Source: Taxawa tesnikishii (nom. ined.)
Taxonomy: Eukaryota > Ascomycota > Dothideomycetes > Dothideales
Direction of reading: 5' to 3'
Length of the DNA stretch: 64,000 nucleotides
Assembly: GCA_030247885.1 (NCBI GenBank)
Contig: JAPDRO010000021.1
Location: 558,001-622,000, forward strand
In this document: positions 1 through 11,834 of the stretch, one piece after another
Layout of the letters: every line of letters begins with the position of its first letter
How positions within the stretch are numbered: the first letter of the stretch is position 1
Position numbers and translations under genes: made by a program
The notes under the pieces: generated by a model
Told to the model about the DNA's origin: nothing
Databases searched by the model: none
Seen by the model: only the letters and a program-made list of their open reading frames with translations

Positions 1-676
1 GAGCCGGAAGACGATGGGGCGGAGCGTCGAGAATCCCGCGGGTAGGATCGGGTGCAGCCAACGACAACGTCTTTCGGTCCAAAACTCGAGCGACAGTGGT
101 CTAGATGCCCCTGCCTGCTGTCGCCAGCGGTCGATGAGGTATTAATGCGCGGACAGAGGGAAAGCGGGGAGACATATCTCTGCTGCCATGGGCGACAATG
201 CTGAGCCTAGGCAATAGGGCTACGTACTGCCCGTCTTAGTCAATGGCTTTTACGGATCGGGATCATGACGCAGCATTCATATACACAACTGCGGGGGCTG
301 TGACGGCAGTGCGAGTATACCTACGTGCTGCTCTACATGCTAGCTACTGTCGACGCGGGCTGTAGTAGTGTAGTGCCTGCGAACAAGTAAGTTCAGCAGT
401 TCCTCTTACCAAACACACGTCTACCACCTCCATCATCACGCATGTTCCACCCCGATGGCTGCAACAATTAGCTGGCCTGAAGGTTGTCATCTGTACAAGC
501 TCGATCGGCGGGAGTTGATGTGCGGAGGAAACAACGCTGATCTGTATACCACATCGTCGTCGTGTTTCCGCATGAACAAGCGAGCTCACTCACGCGAACT
601 GAGGCAGCAGTTTCCGGAACCAAGAATCAGGGTTGTTATTAGCTATCGTAGTTCATCATATTAATACACGGCGCAA
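1..676. other. intergenic, downstream of the ABC transporter
   Basis: Only short overlapping open frames without family resemblance or splice structure are present. I see no gene, RNA or repeat here. The stretch lies beyond the stop codon of the leftward ABC transporter and probably holds its 3' UTR. Confidence 0.5.
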
Positions 677-3600
677 TTATGCTTTGTCGCCCTGAACCTC
701 CCGCTCCCGCTGCTTAGTCGCTTTCTTCTCCTTCCTCGCAGCGGGGCTGAAGAAGCGCTTGATCTTCCTCCCACCTTGCAAGTACAGCCAGGAGCAGATG
801 AAGACGACGGAGAAGTTGAACACAATGTATGCCCAGAAGAAACTGCGGTTATCGTTAGCATATAGGGAATCTTTCCAAGGGAACGGTCTGCCTACCCATA
901 GTCCCTCCAGTGATGGCGGAAATAAACGTTAAAGCTCGCGGCGAACTCATCACCGTTGGCATACTGGCAATACCCGCAAAGCCCGTTGTTTTGCGTTATG
1001 ATGTAGCCGCCAGCCTGTGCCGCATAGGGTCCAGCATAACTCTGGCACGTCTGGCCAGGCGGCGCACTGAAGCTCGCCAGCTCGGACTGGTCACATTGGA
1101 CAGGCACGTTGTGCGTGACAAGTCCCAGCATGCCCTCCAGCAGGTAGTGGAAGGGGGTGAGCCAGTACATCCAGGACTGCCAGAAGTATGGCAGAGCCGC
1201 GTAAGGCACCACAACACCGCAGAACGAAACGACGAACAGGAAGAACATTGGCACCAAGAGCGAGGCCAGAAGCTCGTTTGGCGCAAACGAGGCGATGGCT
1301 TGTCCGAAACCGACGTAGAACATCTCGAACACGGAAACGAACATCCAGATCAAAGCCGATGTGTACGTGTCTCTGGGGAAGTTGGGCGGCCAGTACCAGC
1401 AGCACCAGTAGATGGTTCCGGCAATGAAGGAGTACGGCAATTCCGGAGCTATGCTTCCGGCGACGAAGGCGATCCAACTGTAAATCTTGGCGTTTGCTTC
1501 TCGAGAGTTGTAGATATCCCTCGCCTTTAGGAATCGAGGTTGAAGCTGCTGGATGAGTGGTGGTGCGATCGTAAGTGTCATGAAGATGGAGAAGAGTCTG
1601 CTCTGCATGTCGATCCTCGAGTGGCCCAGGTTCCAGAACGTGAAGCCATTGAAGAGACCGGTGAAGATATGGAGCATCAGCTTACCGACGACGTATTCCG
1701 GCGATCTCCAGTAGTCGACAAAGCTTCGGTGGACAACCGTATATATTTGCGTAGAAAGAGGCATGGCAAACTCCCGGCTATCGTCTGTCTTTCCCTTCGT
1801 CGATGCATTTCGGCGGTTGGAGATCATCTCTCGGATCTCCTGCTGACGGGCTTCTTTCTCCTTTGAGCCTTCCCAAACATCACCCCAATCCTGACCGTTG
1901 TAGTCTGGGTTACCGGCGCCAATTGCTTCGAGCATGTACTCCGCAGGGTTGGTCTTTGGGGGACATTTCTTCGCCCCGTTGCCCTCCAAGTAATCCAGGA
2001 GTTTGCGACTGTCGTGTCCAAGCTCGCCATGGTAGACCAAGCGTCCACCACTCTTCAGGAGAATGAGTTCATCGAACTCCTCAAACAGAACACTGGAAGG
2101 CTGGTGGATAGTGCAGAGGATTGCTTGACCGGCATCCGCCAGCTTCCGTAAGAAACGGACGATGTTGTAGGCCGCTCCTGAATCAAGACCGGACGTGGGT
2201 TCGTCCAAGAACATGAGCAATTCTGGTTTACTTGCGAGCTCGACACCGATGGTGAGACGCTTCCTCTGTTCGGGATTGAGACCAGAGCCGATTGTGCCAA
2301 TAGTCGCGCCGGCGATGTCCTGCATTTCCAGTAGATCAAGGATACGCTCCACGTAATCGTACTTTTCGTTCAAAGGGATTTCCTTGGGTTGCCTGAGTTT
2401 TGCGGAAAAGCGGAGGGCCTCCTCACCGTTGCTGTAGGTACGTGAATATCCTGTTGCTCTGCGAAACCGCTGGAGCGCTGGAAGCTCTTCGGGAGCGGCC
2501 TGCCGTCCACCAGGAAATCACCAGTAACAACTCCGAATGTGATGCGTTGAGCAAGAGTGTTCAGAAGCGTAGTCTTGCCCGCACCGGAAGCACCCATGAG
2601 CGCGGTCAGCTTGCCAGGACGGACGTATCCGGCGACGTTTTGCAGGAGCTTCCTCTCGCCACCTTCGTATGGAATCGTGTAGTGGACGTTTTGCCACGTG
2701 AAGACAGTCTCGTTCTTCGCCACACCCTTAGTGGTAGTATTGGATTCAGACCCACTCCGGCTTTGGCTTTCCTTCTCGGTCATTGCGGCACCGCCCTCAG
2801 TACTACCCTTTTCCACGTCATGGGGCTCCTGTCCAGATTCCATGGCGTGCTCAACAGTCTTCGGGACTTGGCCGCGCTTGAAAACGGTAACAGCTCCGCC
2901 GCCCTTGTTGGGCTTCTGAAGCTCCATTCCCATCGCGGTCAGAAACACGAAGAAGAGGAAGAAGGCGCAGATGAAACCGAAGTTCCTCCACAGATGACTT
3001 CTTGTGTACTGGAAGGCCACAGAAATATAATCCGCGCCATCGACCGTCGTAGATCCTGGGGTGGAACCTTGAATCGCGCAAGATTGGTACCGCGGGTCTG
3101 CGTTCGGTACCTGCGGCACAAGGTACGGCGGCACGCAGGCTAGTTGCAGGTTGTAAAACTCGTTCGCCATCAGTCCCTCGAAACCGTACTGGACGGGATT
3201 GATCCATCTCAGCCAGCTGAACCAGGGATGCATCTTCGACGGCGGGATCAGATAACCGGTGTACACTACAAGCGCCTGAATGGCCACACCAGTTATCCGC
3301 GTTGCCACGTCCAGAGAGCCAACCAACGAGCCTATGGCACGGAAGAAGGCATACATTGTCATCGTAATGCTGAACAAGAACAGCAAGCTGATGAAGAATT
3401 GCGAAGCCGTACGCTGCAGGCCCGACATGAAGTAGACAATAAGGTCGAATATCGTCACCTGGACGAAGACGAGTGGTATGTCGACAACCGTTTGAGCAAT
3501 AGCATACGCGGCGGGTCGGTAGAACTGGAAACTCTTGTGCTTGAGTAGGATCGGACGAGATTGGAAAGCGGACGTTAGCTCGGCCAATGCGAGCAGAGCG

Positions 3601-5502
3601 TTGAATAGGAGCATGAAGAACATGACACCCCCACGCGTGAAGGCTCCGGCAGCAGTTTTCGGTTGGTCGTAGAAGAGCGAACCCACGATCAGGGCTTGGA
3701 ACATGATACCACCCCATTTGCCTCCCAACGATTGCTTGTCACCAATCATCACCAAGAACTGTCGATGGGTGCAGGCCGCGACTTGCTTGGGGAAGCTGAC
3801 GGTGTAGTTCTTCTTCTTCGTGTGCTTGCTTTGTGCGGCATGGCGAGCCTCGATTCTTGGCTTCAACTCGTGCTCGAACTCCTCAACCTCCTGGGCGTTG
3901 CGCTTGCATCTTTCGGATTTCAGGAAGGCTTCGCCAAACTGCGCCGCACTTCTTGGGATGCGGTCTTCCCAACCCTCCTTGATGTGTCGTTCGTGCTCGT
4001 CCGTGACGGATGTCAAGAAATCTGCGCTTGTCCAACGCTCCGGCTGATGGAACCCGAGATCTTTGAAGTATCGTGTGGCTTCCTCTGTTGGACCGAAGTA
4101 GCAGAGACGTCCTTCGTGTATCAACATGACTTTGTCAAAGCATTCCCACAACGATTCTCCGGCTTGATAAAGCGCAACGCTCGTGCTGATATGCGCCATG
4201 TTGGTCAACGAACGCAAACTCTGGACGTATTCCAAAGCGGTACTGGCGTCTAGGCCCTTGGTGCTGTTGTCCCAGCACTGGACACTGGCTTTCGTGATCA
4301 TGGCTTCTGCGATGGAAACACGCTTCTTCTCTCCTCCAGAAACTCCTCGGATGTATTCGTTACCGACTTTGGTGTTTAGAGTATGTTCGATCCAGAAAAG
4401 CTTCGTCACCACTCTTAAGAATTCCCTCACATAATCCTTCCGGGACTCGCCCTCATTACGGGAATCCTTGCCGGGTGTCTTGGTCTTCAGTGCGAATTGG
4501 AGAGTGTTCTTGACCGTAAGTGTAGCGAAGTGCAGGTCGTCTTCGGGGTTGTACAGAACCTCGCTCCGATACTTCTTGCCCATGGTTTTAGCATCGGTGC
4601 CACCGTAAGTAACGTCTCCCTCGACGCTTTTGTAGCCATCTCTCTGATTTGCGAGAACTTTCAAGAAGGACGTGCATCCAGAACCAGGTCGGCCGAGCAC
4701 GAGGCACATCTCGCCAGGCTTGATGCAGCCAGTGAAATCGTCGACGATCGTCCTCACGGGGGCTTTCCTGCAGCTTTCTTAGGTCCCCGGGTAAGGACGT
4801 TTTTGATGGTTCGAGGCAGGCCAAGGAAGATGTCTCCAACAGTCGGCTGCAAAGCGGCTCCGAGCCCCACACCTTTCACGGTCAGATGCTTGAAGATGAC
4901 TCCGACATGACGGGTTTTCTCTTCTTCGGAGTGCTCCTGACGCGTCTTGCCAAACATCTTCGACATCAAGCGGTTGATTTCTTCCTGTTCCTCTTGGTGT
5001 TGGTCGAGATCCTGCTGGGTAGAAGCTCTGCTGAGTGCTGCAGCGCTACTCCGTCTTCTAGACAGGGCCCTGAAGAGATCATCCTCGGTCATGGGAGTCT
5101 TACTCGACGACTGGGGACGCAATGGCGGACGTTGATTTTTTCGCTAGCCGCTGCTTTGATAGGCGCATAGGAGCTGTCGATGGGATGTGGAGGTTCATCC
5201 TCATCAGCAGACATCCGTGGCAGAGATTCGACCTCTTCTGTGGGATGCTCCATGCGGTCATCCGCCTCTGGTCTTGAAGGTGAGACTTCCGAGGCCACAG
5301 CAGTAATTCCCGAGGCATGAGAGTGACGATCGACGTTGCTGACGCCTTCGGGGGCAGCGACTGTAACATCCTCTCCGTAATGGAGGTATGTACCCCTCGG
5401 GAGCGCGTCACGTCGCTCGACGACTTCCTCATCGTGCTGCAGCGTCGCAGGTTCGGGATCGTAAGTGTTGTGCGGCGTATGCCACTCCTCTGAACCAGCC
5501 AT
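677..5502 (-). CDS. PDR-type ABC multidrug transporter (ABC-G, full size)
   Basis: Plasma-membrane ATP-driven drug/xenobiotic efflux pump of the fungal pleiotropic drug resistance family, arranged NBD-TMD-NBD-TMD. NBD1 has Walker A GRPGSGCTS (Cys for the usual Lys, normal in fungal PDR), signature VSGGEKKRVS and Walker B QCWDNSTKGLDAS. NBD2 has GASGAGKTTLLN, LNPEQRKRLTIG and LLMFLDEPTSGLDS. Two blocks of about six membrane helices follow the NBDs. The start is the ATG at 5502 (MAGSEEW). The last exon (677-842) follows a 53 bp intron at 843-895 with branch GCTAACG. The frame is interrupted at three short runs (T6 at 5136-5141, G5 at 4758-4762, and near 2421), each short by one base. With one base restored at each, the coding length is 4776 nt (1591 aa), normal for the family. 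I therefore read an intact gene with sequence errors. The substrate is unknown. Confidence 0.93.
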
Positions 5503-6904
5503 GACGGCTGTGGTATCCCGAGAGTTGTCCTGCAAACACGGAAGTTTATTGCGTCTCGAAGGAACAAACAGGCAGGAACAGACGCTTAAAGACTACAGAA
5601 AGAGCAACTGAACGAACGCGTGTGGCATCGTCATCGTCATACCCAAGCAGTTCAGCCGTCCCGGAAGGACCAAAGGGCGAGCATCCGACGTGACGGTCCA
5701 ACAAGCACGCGTAGTTTCATGCCATGGACGTTTAATCATGATGTCACTCATAACATTTAGTGAGCGCCCAACGGACACGGGAACTCCACTCCCGAAGAGC
5801 CTCAAAACTTTCGACCCCCGGATCGATCGCCCCAACCGGGGTTTCGTTGGTCAATCTGGAATCTAGTCCTCCGCACGCGTCGGCGATATCTGTACAGTAC
5901 CTGCAGTCCACTATACTTCAACGGTCAACATGTTTGCATCTACATCTTGTGTAGTTCTTTCAGTCTATAGCAATCCACGGCAAGCAGGATCAGTCTGCCA
6001 TAGCTACAGTGGCTCGGCTATCCGGTGCTCATGTTGAAGTCAGAGAATGGAGTGTGACTTCGACGCGGGTAAAGGGGAGAATACGTCATGTTCTCTCTCG
6101 CATGTTGCCGTATCTGTTATTATCGTCGAACAACCTGGCACGCTTAGTAGTACTCACCGCCCTCATTAGCGCAGCACAACGGGGGTATATGCACGCTCTC
6201 CCCAACGTCTGGCTCCAACCGCTACGGACCTCGCGTTTCACCTCGTCAAGGGATGATCGTGTATCTCCCGACCTCTCGGACACAGGGAGACCAACTAATT
6301 GACCGTCCCTTCCAAGACCAGCATAATGGCTAATGCAGTTGAAGCGCCCCACGCTATATACGAACTTCAACATCTTGTTTCCATCTCTAGACACACATAT
6401 GTTGCGTTCTGGATCCTACGTTGCGGAAACGGATAGGTATCTCCTGCCTCTGTCGCACAAGTGAGGGCGGTAAGAGGGCATGCGCGATGAAGAGGTCAAT
6501 GAGTGTGTCATTCGCCGAACTGCGAGAGCAAGATAGCCCGATTCTGTGTAAAGCTATAATGGTTCCAGATCTCGAGGTCTGCCGATTTGCGTTGCCTCTT
6601 GCCTATTGCTGCTACCTGTCGTGGGCGAGGGAAACGCCAAAATCTTCGTCTTGTATTCTCACGAACCCGAGAGGGTGCCGCATTGCTTGCACGTATGGGG
6701 CATCCAGAGCGCCCTCAGCGTCCCAATTGGAGACGAGCGCGTGTTGCACGAAAAGTCCCTTCTTTCAAGCCTTGCTTCTGTTCACAGCCTCTCGCCGACT
6801 TCTCCAGCCACTAACGCCACGCTCAATACCGTAGATTGTGTCATTCCTTGTGAAATAGAATTCCACCGTGCAAACCAGATCCCGTGACTTTCATAGAACC
6901 AAGC
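5503..6904. other. intergenic, 1.4 kb between ABC transporter 5' end and HUB1 3' end
   Basis: This should contain the ABC transporter promoter (right of 5502) and the HUB1 3' UTR. Small open frames such as 6421-6834 on the plus strand show no family signature or convincing splice sites. I see no RNA gene or repeat. Confidence 0.45.
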
Positions 6905-7652
6905 TCAATCACCCGTATCAAGCTCCAGATCCAACTGTACGCCATTGCTGACACCGTAGTCTTCGAGCGTCAACTGGTCCTTGAATGGTCGCTCCCCTTG
7001 TCTCTTCAACATGATCTCGTGAGGTTGTCGTCCGATGCGCGCTGCTACCATGGCCTTGAATGCCTCTGTGGCACCACGTCAGTCAATTGCTCTCAGATCT
7101 CTCCGCGTCTCTGCGAGATAGGGTCGGTGCAAAAGGATTTTACTTACTGACAGGATCCGACGCCAGACACGGGATCGCAGCCTTGGTACCCAACCTGTCA
7201 TTGACGTTCACAATAATCATCGGTTCACTCGAAACAGGCGCTGCGGGTTTCGCAGGCTTGTCCTTTCTCTGGTCCTTCTTTAACGCCTCATCATACGCGC
7301 GTCTGCCATCTCTGTCACCAATCCTGTCTCCGCCCCTCTCCCTGCTCCTGTCCCGGCGCGGCGACCGCTCCCGCCGTTCTGGAGGCCGATACCTGTCGTC
7401 TCGTCTCGGACTGCGGTCGCGATCCCGCTCGCCCGATCTGTAGCTGTCATTGTTGCGGCGCGGGGACCTGTTTCTGTGACTGTCTCGATCTCGTCGTGGA
7501 GAGCGGTCTCGGTATCCGCGCTGAAGCTGTGCGCGGTCGTCATCGCGATCATCGTCACGGCGCGATTTGTCTTTCCAACGAAATCCGCTGCCAGATTTGG
7601 GCTTCGGAGAGCGGCGACGCGGTGGTGAGCGACTACGCGATCTCTCTGGCAT
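6905..7652 (-). CDS. HUB1: ubiquitin-like modifier Hub1/UBL5 with RS-rich N-terminal extension
   Basis: Hub1/UBL5 is a non-conjugated ubiquitin fold protein that binds the spliceosome (Snu66, Prp38) and tunes 5' splice-site use in the nucleus. Two exons, 7148-7652 and 6905-7065, flank an 82 bp intron (7066-7147, GTAAGT...CCACAG). The C-terminal part reads MIIVNVNDRLGTKAAIP, then, across the intron, DPVKAFKAMVAARIG and KRQGERPFKDQLTLEDYG, ending LDLELDTGD. This is the UBL5 core; it lacks a diglycine tail, as expected. About 145 residues before it are Arg/Ser/Asp-rich (RSRSPPRRR, repeated RSPRRD), an RS-type domain fused to the modifier. Total 221 aa with no frame break. The gene is divergent from GPI15. 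Confidence 0.93.
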
Positions 7653-8063
7653 AGTTATGATCTGTGAGTGTTTGGTGCTGCAGAAAGGAAGGCTGTGACG
7701 ACAAGCACAAGCTTGAGGTCAAAGCCTGACGAAAGTTACGCCAGGAATCTGAGATCCCCAGATTCCATCCTGGAAGCAGCCGAGTTTGGTTTCTTACTAG
7801 CGTCTCTCTCTCCCTCCCATCCTGACCTTCAGCCCGTTCTGACCATAGCAGCTGGAAGTTTACCGATAGCGGCAATCAAAGAGCGTGTTCTGTCTCATCT
7901 TTTCAACTATTCTGAAGCTCCCGCCATCTCGGGCCGTCGAGAAACCGTGCACACAAGAAAAGCGTGAGCGCTACACGGCTACGTCCTTCCATTCCGTCTC
8001 AACACTCGTTCGCCTTCAATATTGGCACGACGAGCGCAGCTCCAACGCAGGACGAGGAACCAC
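7653..8063. promoter_or_regulatory. shared divergent promoter of HUB1 and GPI15
   Basis: The 411 bp between the two start codons must hold both promoters. Open frames here are out-of-frame extensions of the neighbours. I see no specific operator that I can name. Confidence 0.5.
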
Positions 8064-8740
8064 ATGCTCACCGTCAAGCGTCCATCGTCGACGACAGTCC
8101 TGTACAAGGTCTCTACTCGCTCACCAGCAAGGACATTAACGGCCCAGATCAGGCGTTCGGCGCTGGGCCTGATCCGCATTTTCCTTGGATTGGCTGTAAT
8201 ACTCATTCTCTGGGCCAGCCTCTACGATATTCCATTGCGCCATCACACAGATGGGAGATGGCTTTCGTCAACCTCCCTCTTGAACCCGGAGACAAGTCCT
8301 CTAGGTTGGCTAGCCGCCCTCGTCTCTGCGCAACTGGGCTGGAGCTGGATCCTCCCTGCCAGCGCCGTAGTACTATGGAGCATTTCACGCAAAACTTATA
8401 CCGAGGAAGCATTGCTCGTCATCCGGGGACTGGGTGTTCAGACCTCTAGCTCAAGTCCGACATACCTGTCGCCTAGTTCTACGCGCTTCATTCCTACGAG
8501 CATGATTCAAGATATCTTCATCCATGAGGCCTTCAAGGGGTTTGAGGTCAGATTCTACCTAGCGATTGTAGTTGAAGGAGAAGAAGACGTAGTTGTAGTG
8601 TTTCCGGTATGTCTTCTCTATCACGGTGTTTGTGTTGCTTTGCTCTGCTGACGTCTGTACAGAGCATTTCGCCCAGGAGACAGATACTGGAAGAAGTCTG
8701 GCGGGGCGCTAGATCTTGCTTATACGAGCCAAAGGCATGA
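8064..8740 (+). CDS. GPI15: GPI-GlcNAc transferase subunit PIG-H/Gpi15
   Basis: Subunit of the ER-membrane GPI-N-acetylglucosaminyltransferase that starts GPI anchor synthesis by adding GlcNAc to phosphatidylinositol. Exons 8064-8606 and 8663-8740 flank a 56 bp intron (GTATGT...GTACAG). The start is the ATG giving MLTVKRPS; an in-frame TTG lies upstream but is not needed. Two hydrophobic helices (about residues 36-52 and 80-100) precede the PIG-H domain, whose marks are EEALLVIRGLGVQ, RFIPTSMIQDIFIHEA, YLAIVVEGEEDVVVVFP and, in exon 2, ILEEVWRGAR. Total 206 aa, usual for fungal Gpi15, with no frame break. Confidence 0.92.
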
Positions 8741-9083
8741 ATATGCGTTTGCTAATCTTGAAATGTTCGGAAGTACCACTTGTCCAATATTGCTGACAGC
8801 CTTCGGATGCCTCGGGAGACACGCGGATGCGACCTGAATTGAAGGACTTTTCCATGCAACTGATGTTGCAATGCAATGTTTTCTAATCCGCTCTCCAACA
8901 TCCCGAGCCATCTCCACACGGTAAGTGGACGATCGGATTCCGCAGCCGCGAGCCGAGGTGCGCCCCGCATGTCATGTTCTTGATCCTTCGCGTTCCTCGT
9001 CGTGATCTTGTTCTCTTTCACATAGTCTTTTATCTCTCACCTTTCGTGTTCCTTACTAGCAGTATACCCGTGATACTTGCGAA
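8741..9083. other. intergenic, thiolase promoter region
   Basis: 343 bp between the GPI15 stop and the thiolase ATG. No feature recognised apart from the promoter that must drive the thiolase gene. Confidence 0.4.
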
Positions 9084-10602
9084 ATGGCATCGGCAGCACG
9101 GCGTCGTACAGCATTACTTGCCAATCACATAACGTCCACTCCTCGACCTGCGTCATCACGAACTGCCTGTCCGCCAAGGGAACAAACTCGACAACTAAGT
9201 CAATCCTCCTCACGCAGAAGACATGACAACTTTATCAAGGATGCTTACATCATGAGCGCTGTGCGAACGCCTGTTGGTGTGGTATGCTACATCCCGTCGC
9301 CCATTCTTTGATCACTATCGTCATCATAACACTTTTCTCTGGGCTCTTCTGTTAAAAAAAAGCACAAGCTGACAACACCTCACTGACCAGTTCAATGGCG
9401 CTTTCACTACTGTACCCGCTCCCGTCCTCGGTTCCCACGCCATCCGCGCCGCAATAGAGCGCTCGGGTCTCCCTAAAGAAGAAATCACAGACGTGTACAT
9501 GGGGCAAGTCCTCCAAGCCGGCAGCGGCCAAGCACCCACGCGACAAGCTTCCATCTTCGCCGGTCTCTCCCCTTCTGTCGAGTCAACCACTATCAACAAA
9601 GTCTGCGCGTCCGGACTGAAAGCCGTCTCCATCGCCGCCGCAAACATCCAGTTAGGGCTCAGCGAAGCCAACGTCGCCGGTGGTATGGAGAACATGAGCC
9701 GTGTGCCGTACTACATGAACCGGGCGAGCCAACAGCCGGCGTTCGGGGAGCAGAAGTTGGCGGACGGGTTGATTGCGGATGGGCTCTGGGATGTGTACAA
9801 TCAGATCCACATGGGTAACTGCGCGGAGAAGACGGCCAAGGACCACAAGATCAGCCGTGAAGAGCAGGACGAGTTCGCAATTCTGAGCTACAAGCGTGCG
9901 CAGGCAGCGTGGAAGGAGGGCGCGTTCAAGGATGAGATTGTGCCCGTTACGGTCAAGGGGAAGAAGGGCGATACGGTGGTCGAGGAGGACGAGGGATACA
10001 ACCGGCTCAAGCTCGAGAAGGTCCCTACGCTGAAGCCGGCGTTTGATCGCTCGGGGAGCGGGACTGTGACGGCGGCAAACAGCTCGAGCTTCAATGACGG
10101 CGCGAGCGCGTTGGTTGTAGCGAGTAAGGAGATGGCGAAGAAGTATGGAAAGGGAAATAAGGTGCTTGCAAGAATTGTGGCCACGGCAGATGCGGCGGTT
10201 GACCCAATTGACTTCCCGATCGCGCCGGCCAAGGTCGTGCCGATTGTGTTGGAAAGGGCAGGGATCAAGAAAGAGGATGTGAAGGTGTGGGAGTTCAACG
10301 AGGCATTTGCGGCTGTCATCAAGGCGAATGCGAAAGTGAGTCCTGCTAGTCCAGTCCATCTCTGCGGGCACGGTTATGGCTAACGACGCAAATACCAGAT
10401 TCTTGGCCTAGGCATCGACAATGTGAACCCAAGAGGTGGGGCCATCGCGCTGGGCCACGCCCTCGGGAGCTCCGGATCCAGGATCCTCGTCACACTGCTG
10501 CATCAGCTCAAGAAGGGCGAGTACGGGTGTGCGGCTATCTGCAATGGTGGCGGCGCGAGTACGGGTATAGTGGTACAGATGGTGGACGCAGATGATTTGT
10601 AG
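9084..10602 (+). CDS. ERG10: acetyl-CoA acetyltransferase (thiolase II), mitochondrial form
   Basis: Condenses two acetyl-CoA to acetoacetyl-CoA or runs the reverse reaction in ketone/isoleucine breakdown. Three exons (9084-9281, 9391-10335, 10399-10602) give 448 aa. Family marks are SAVRTPVG at the start of the fold, [10 protein letters not shown] with the acyl-accepting Cys, [26 protein letters not shown] and CNGGGASTG with the second catalytic Cys. About 48 residues precede the fold; they are rich in Arg, Ser and Ala with almost no acid ([15 protein letters not shown]), a typical mitochondrial presequence. This favours the mitochondrial paralogue over the cytosolic mevalonate enzyme. Frame intact; introns of 109 and 63 bp. 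Confidence 0.93.
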
Positions 10603-11834
10603 ATGGGCTTGGTTGCTGCCGTACGAGACGGTCAGTGATGCCTGAAAATCAAACTTGTTGTGCACTGAATATTAAACTTGTTGTGCACTCAGGGAAGAGC
10701 GGTCCCTTTCCTGGCGCCTCACGAGGCTGCAATCATCTTCGACCAGGGTATCGATGCAGCATCTGTCGAAGCTGTTGGCTGTTCGATAGTCCCCACAGCA
10801 AACTACACTATCTTCACGTGTCATATTGCAGCATCTTCCATGCCGTGGCATGCAGTGATGGTAGCTTGTCCGTCTTGAAAGTGAGATCTTTTCTCGAGTG
10901 TCTCTTTTACTCAACTCCCACCAGACGTGAATGGGATCTATTGCTATTCTCTCGTCGGTTTGCCTGGAAGCGGAGCTCTCTCGACGTTATAATGCCACGG
11001 AAGATTGCCATAAAGATAGTTCATATCTTTTGGAGCTTCCTGGCCCATCCAGAACGGTAGGGACTGATCTTGTCCGGCAGTTGGCTCCGTAGTCCTCGCA
11101 CAGTGTTGGCCTCCTCAACGGTATTGGAGCCCTTTTCGACATTTCAATGTGCTGGAGAGATATTTTTGGTAGTTTTCAGTTGAGGAGGTCAAGCCAGCTC
11201 CTAGGCAAAGCTAGGCGACCCACACGGCGCCCGTTACGGCTATACCAAAACAGGTTGAAGGAGCACATGACGACATCCAAGTAATTGTGCAGAGAGTGCG
11301 GAAGCCAGTGGAACCATTGCGCTGGGTTTGTCGTGTATCGCTAGCTGGTCCAAGATTGTGGGAACTGGGATGGATCTTGACAAGCCTGCCGTCACGCATC
11401 GTCCTCACCGAGAAAAGTTAACCCGGACCTGTCGTTGCTGTGTCAACCGTTAAATCACGTGTATGACAGCGTACGCTAACTCAAGACTCGAGTCAAAGGT
11501 TTCTCTAAAGGCACGCCTTCCATAGTCGTTGCATACGGAGCTTTGTATGTGCATGAACGCATTTTCGTAATGCAGAAAACCACAGGTGGCGGAGGGTGCT
11601 ATACTATCCAACGATCCTAGGTGAACGTGTCTAGAGCAGATTTTGGAGGTTGTCCATTTTGGAAATACATGCGTCTTCTGTCAAAGATAAGAATTTCACT
11701 TCACATATGTTGGGAAAGGGAATGGAGCCATCGGGCTGGAGTAATCCCTCCAGCATACGGAGTGGGACTCTCATCCATAACAATATGCTCAGAGAGTCAC
11801 TCCAGTTTAATGGCTGGATTTACTTTCTGATCAC
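10603..11834. other. intergenic, convergent between thiolase and D-amino-acid oxidase
   Basis: 1.2 kb between two 3' ends. A direct repeat of about 18 bp around TTGTTGTGCACTGAATA lies just after the thiolase stop, near 10656-10690. Open frames at 10635-11060 and 11621-11853 look random. No gene supported. Confidence 0.45.

Noticed and set aside
910-1530. 206-codon plus-strand frame
   Set aside because: Antisense shadow of the ABC transporter's second membrane domain, which has clear family motifs on the minus strand.
2370-5122. programmed ribosomal frameshifting in the ABC transporter
   Set aside because: The same missing-base pattern occurs in many unrelated genes, which points to sequence error and not to a recoding signal.
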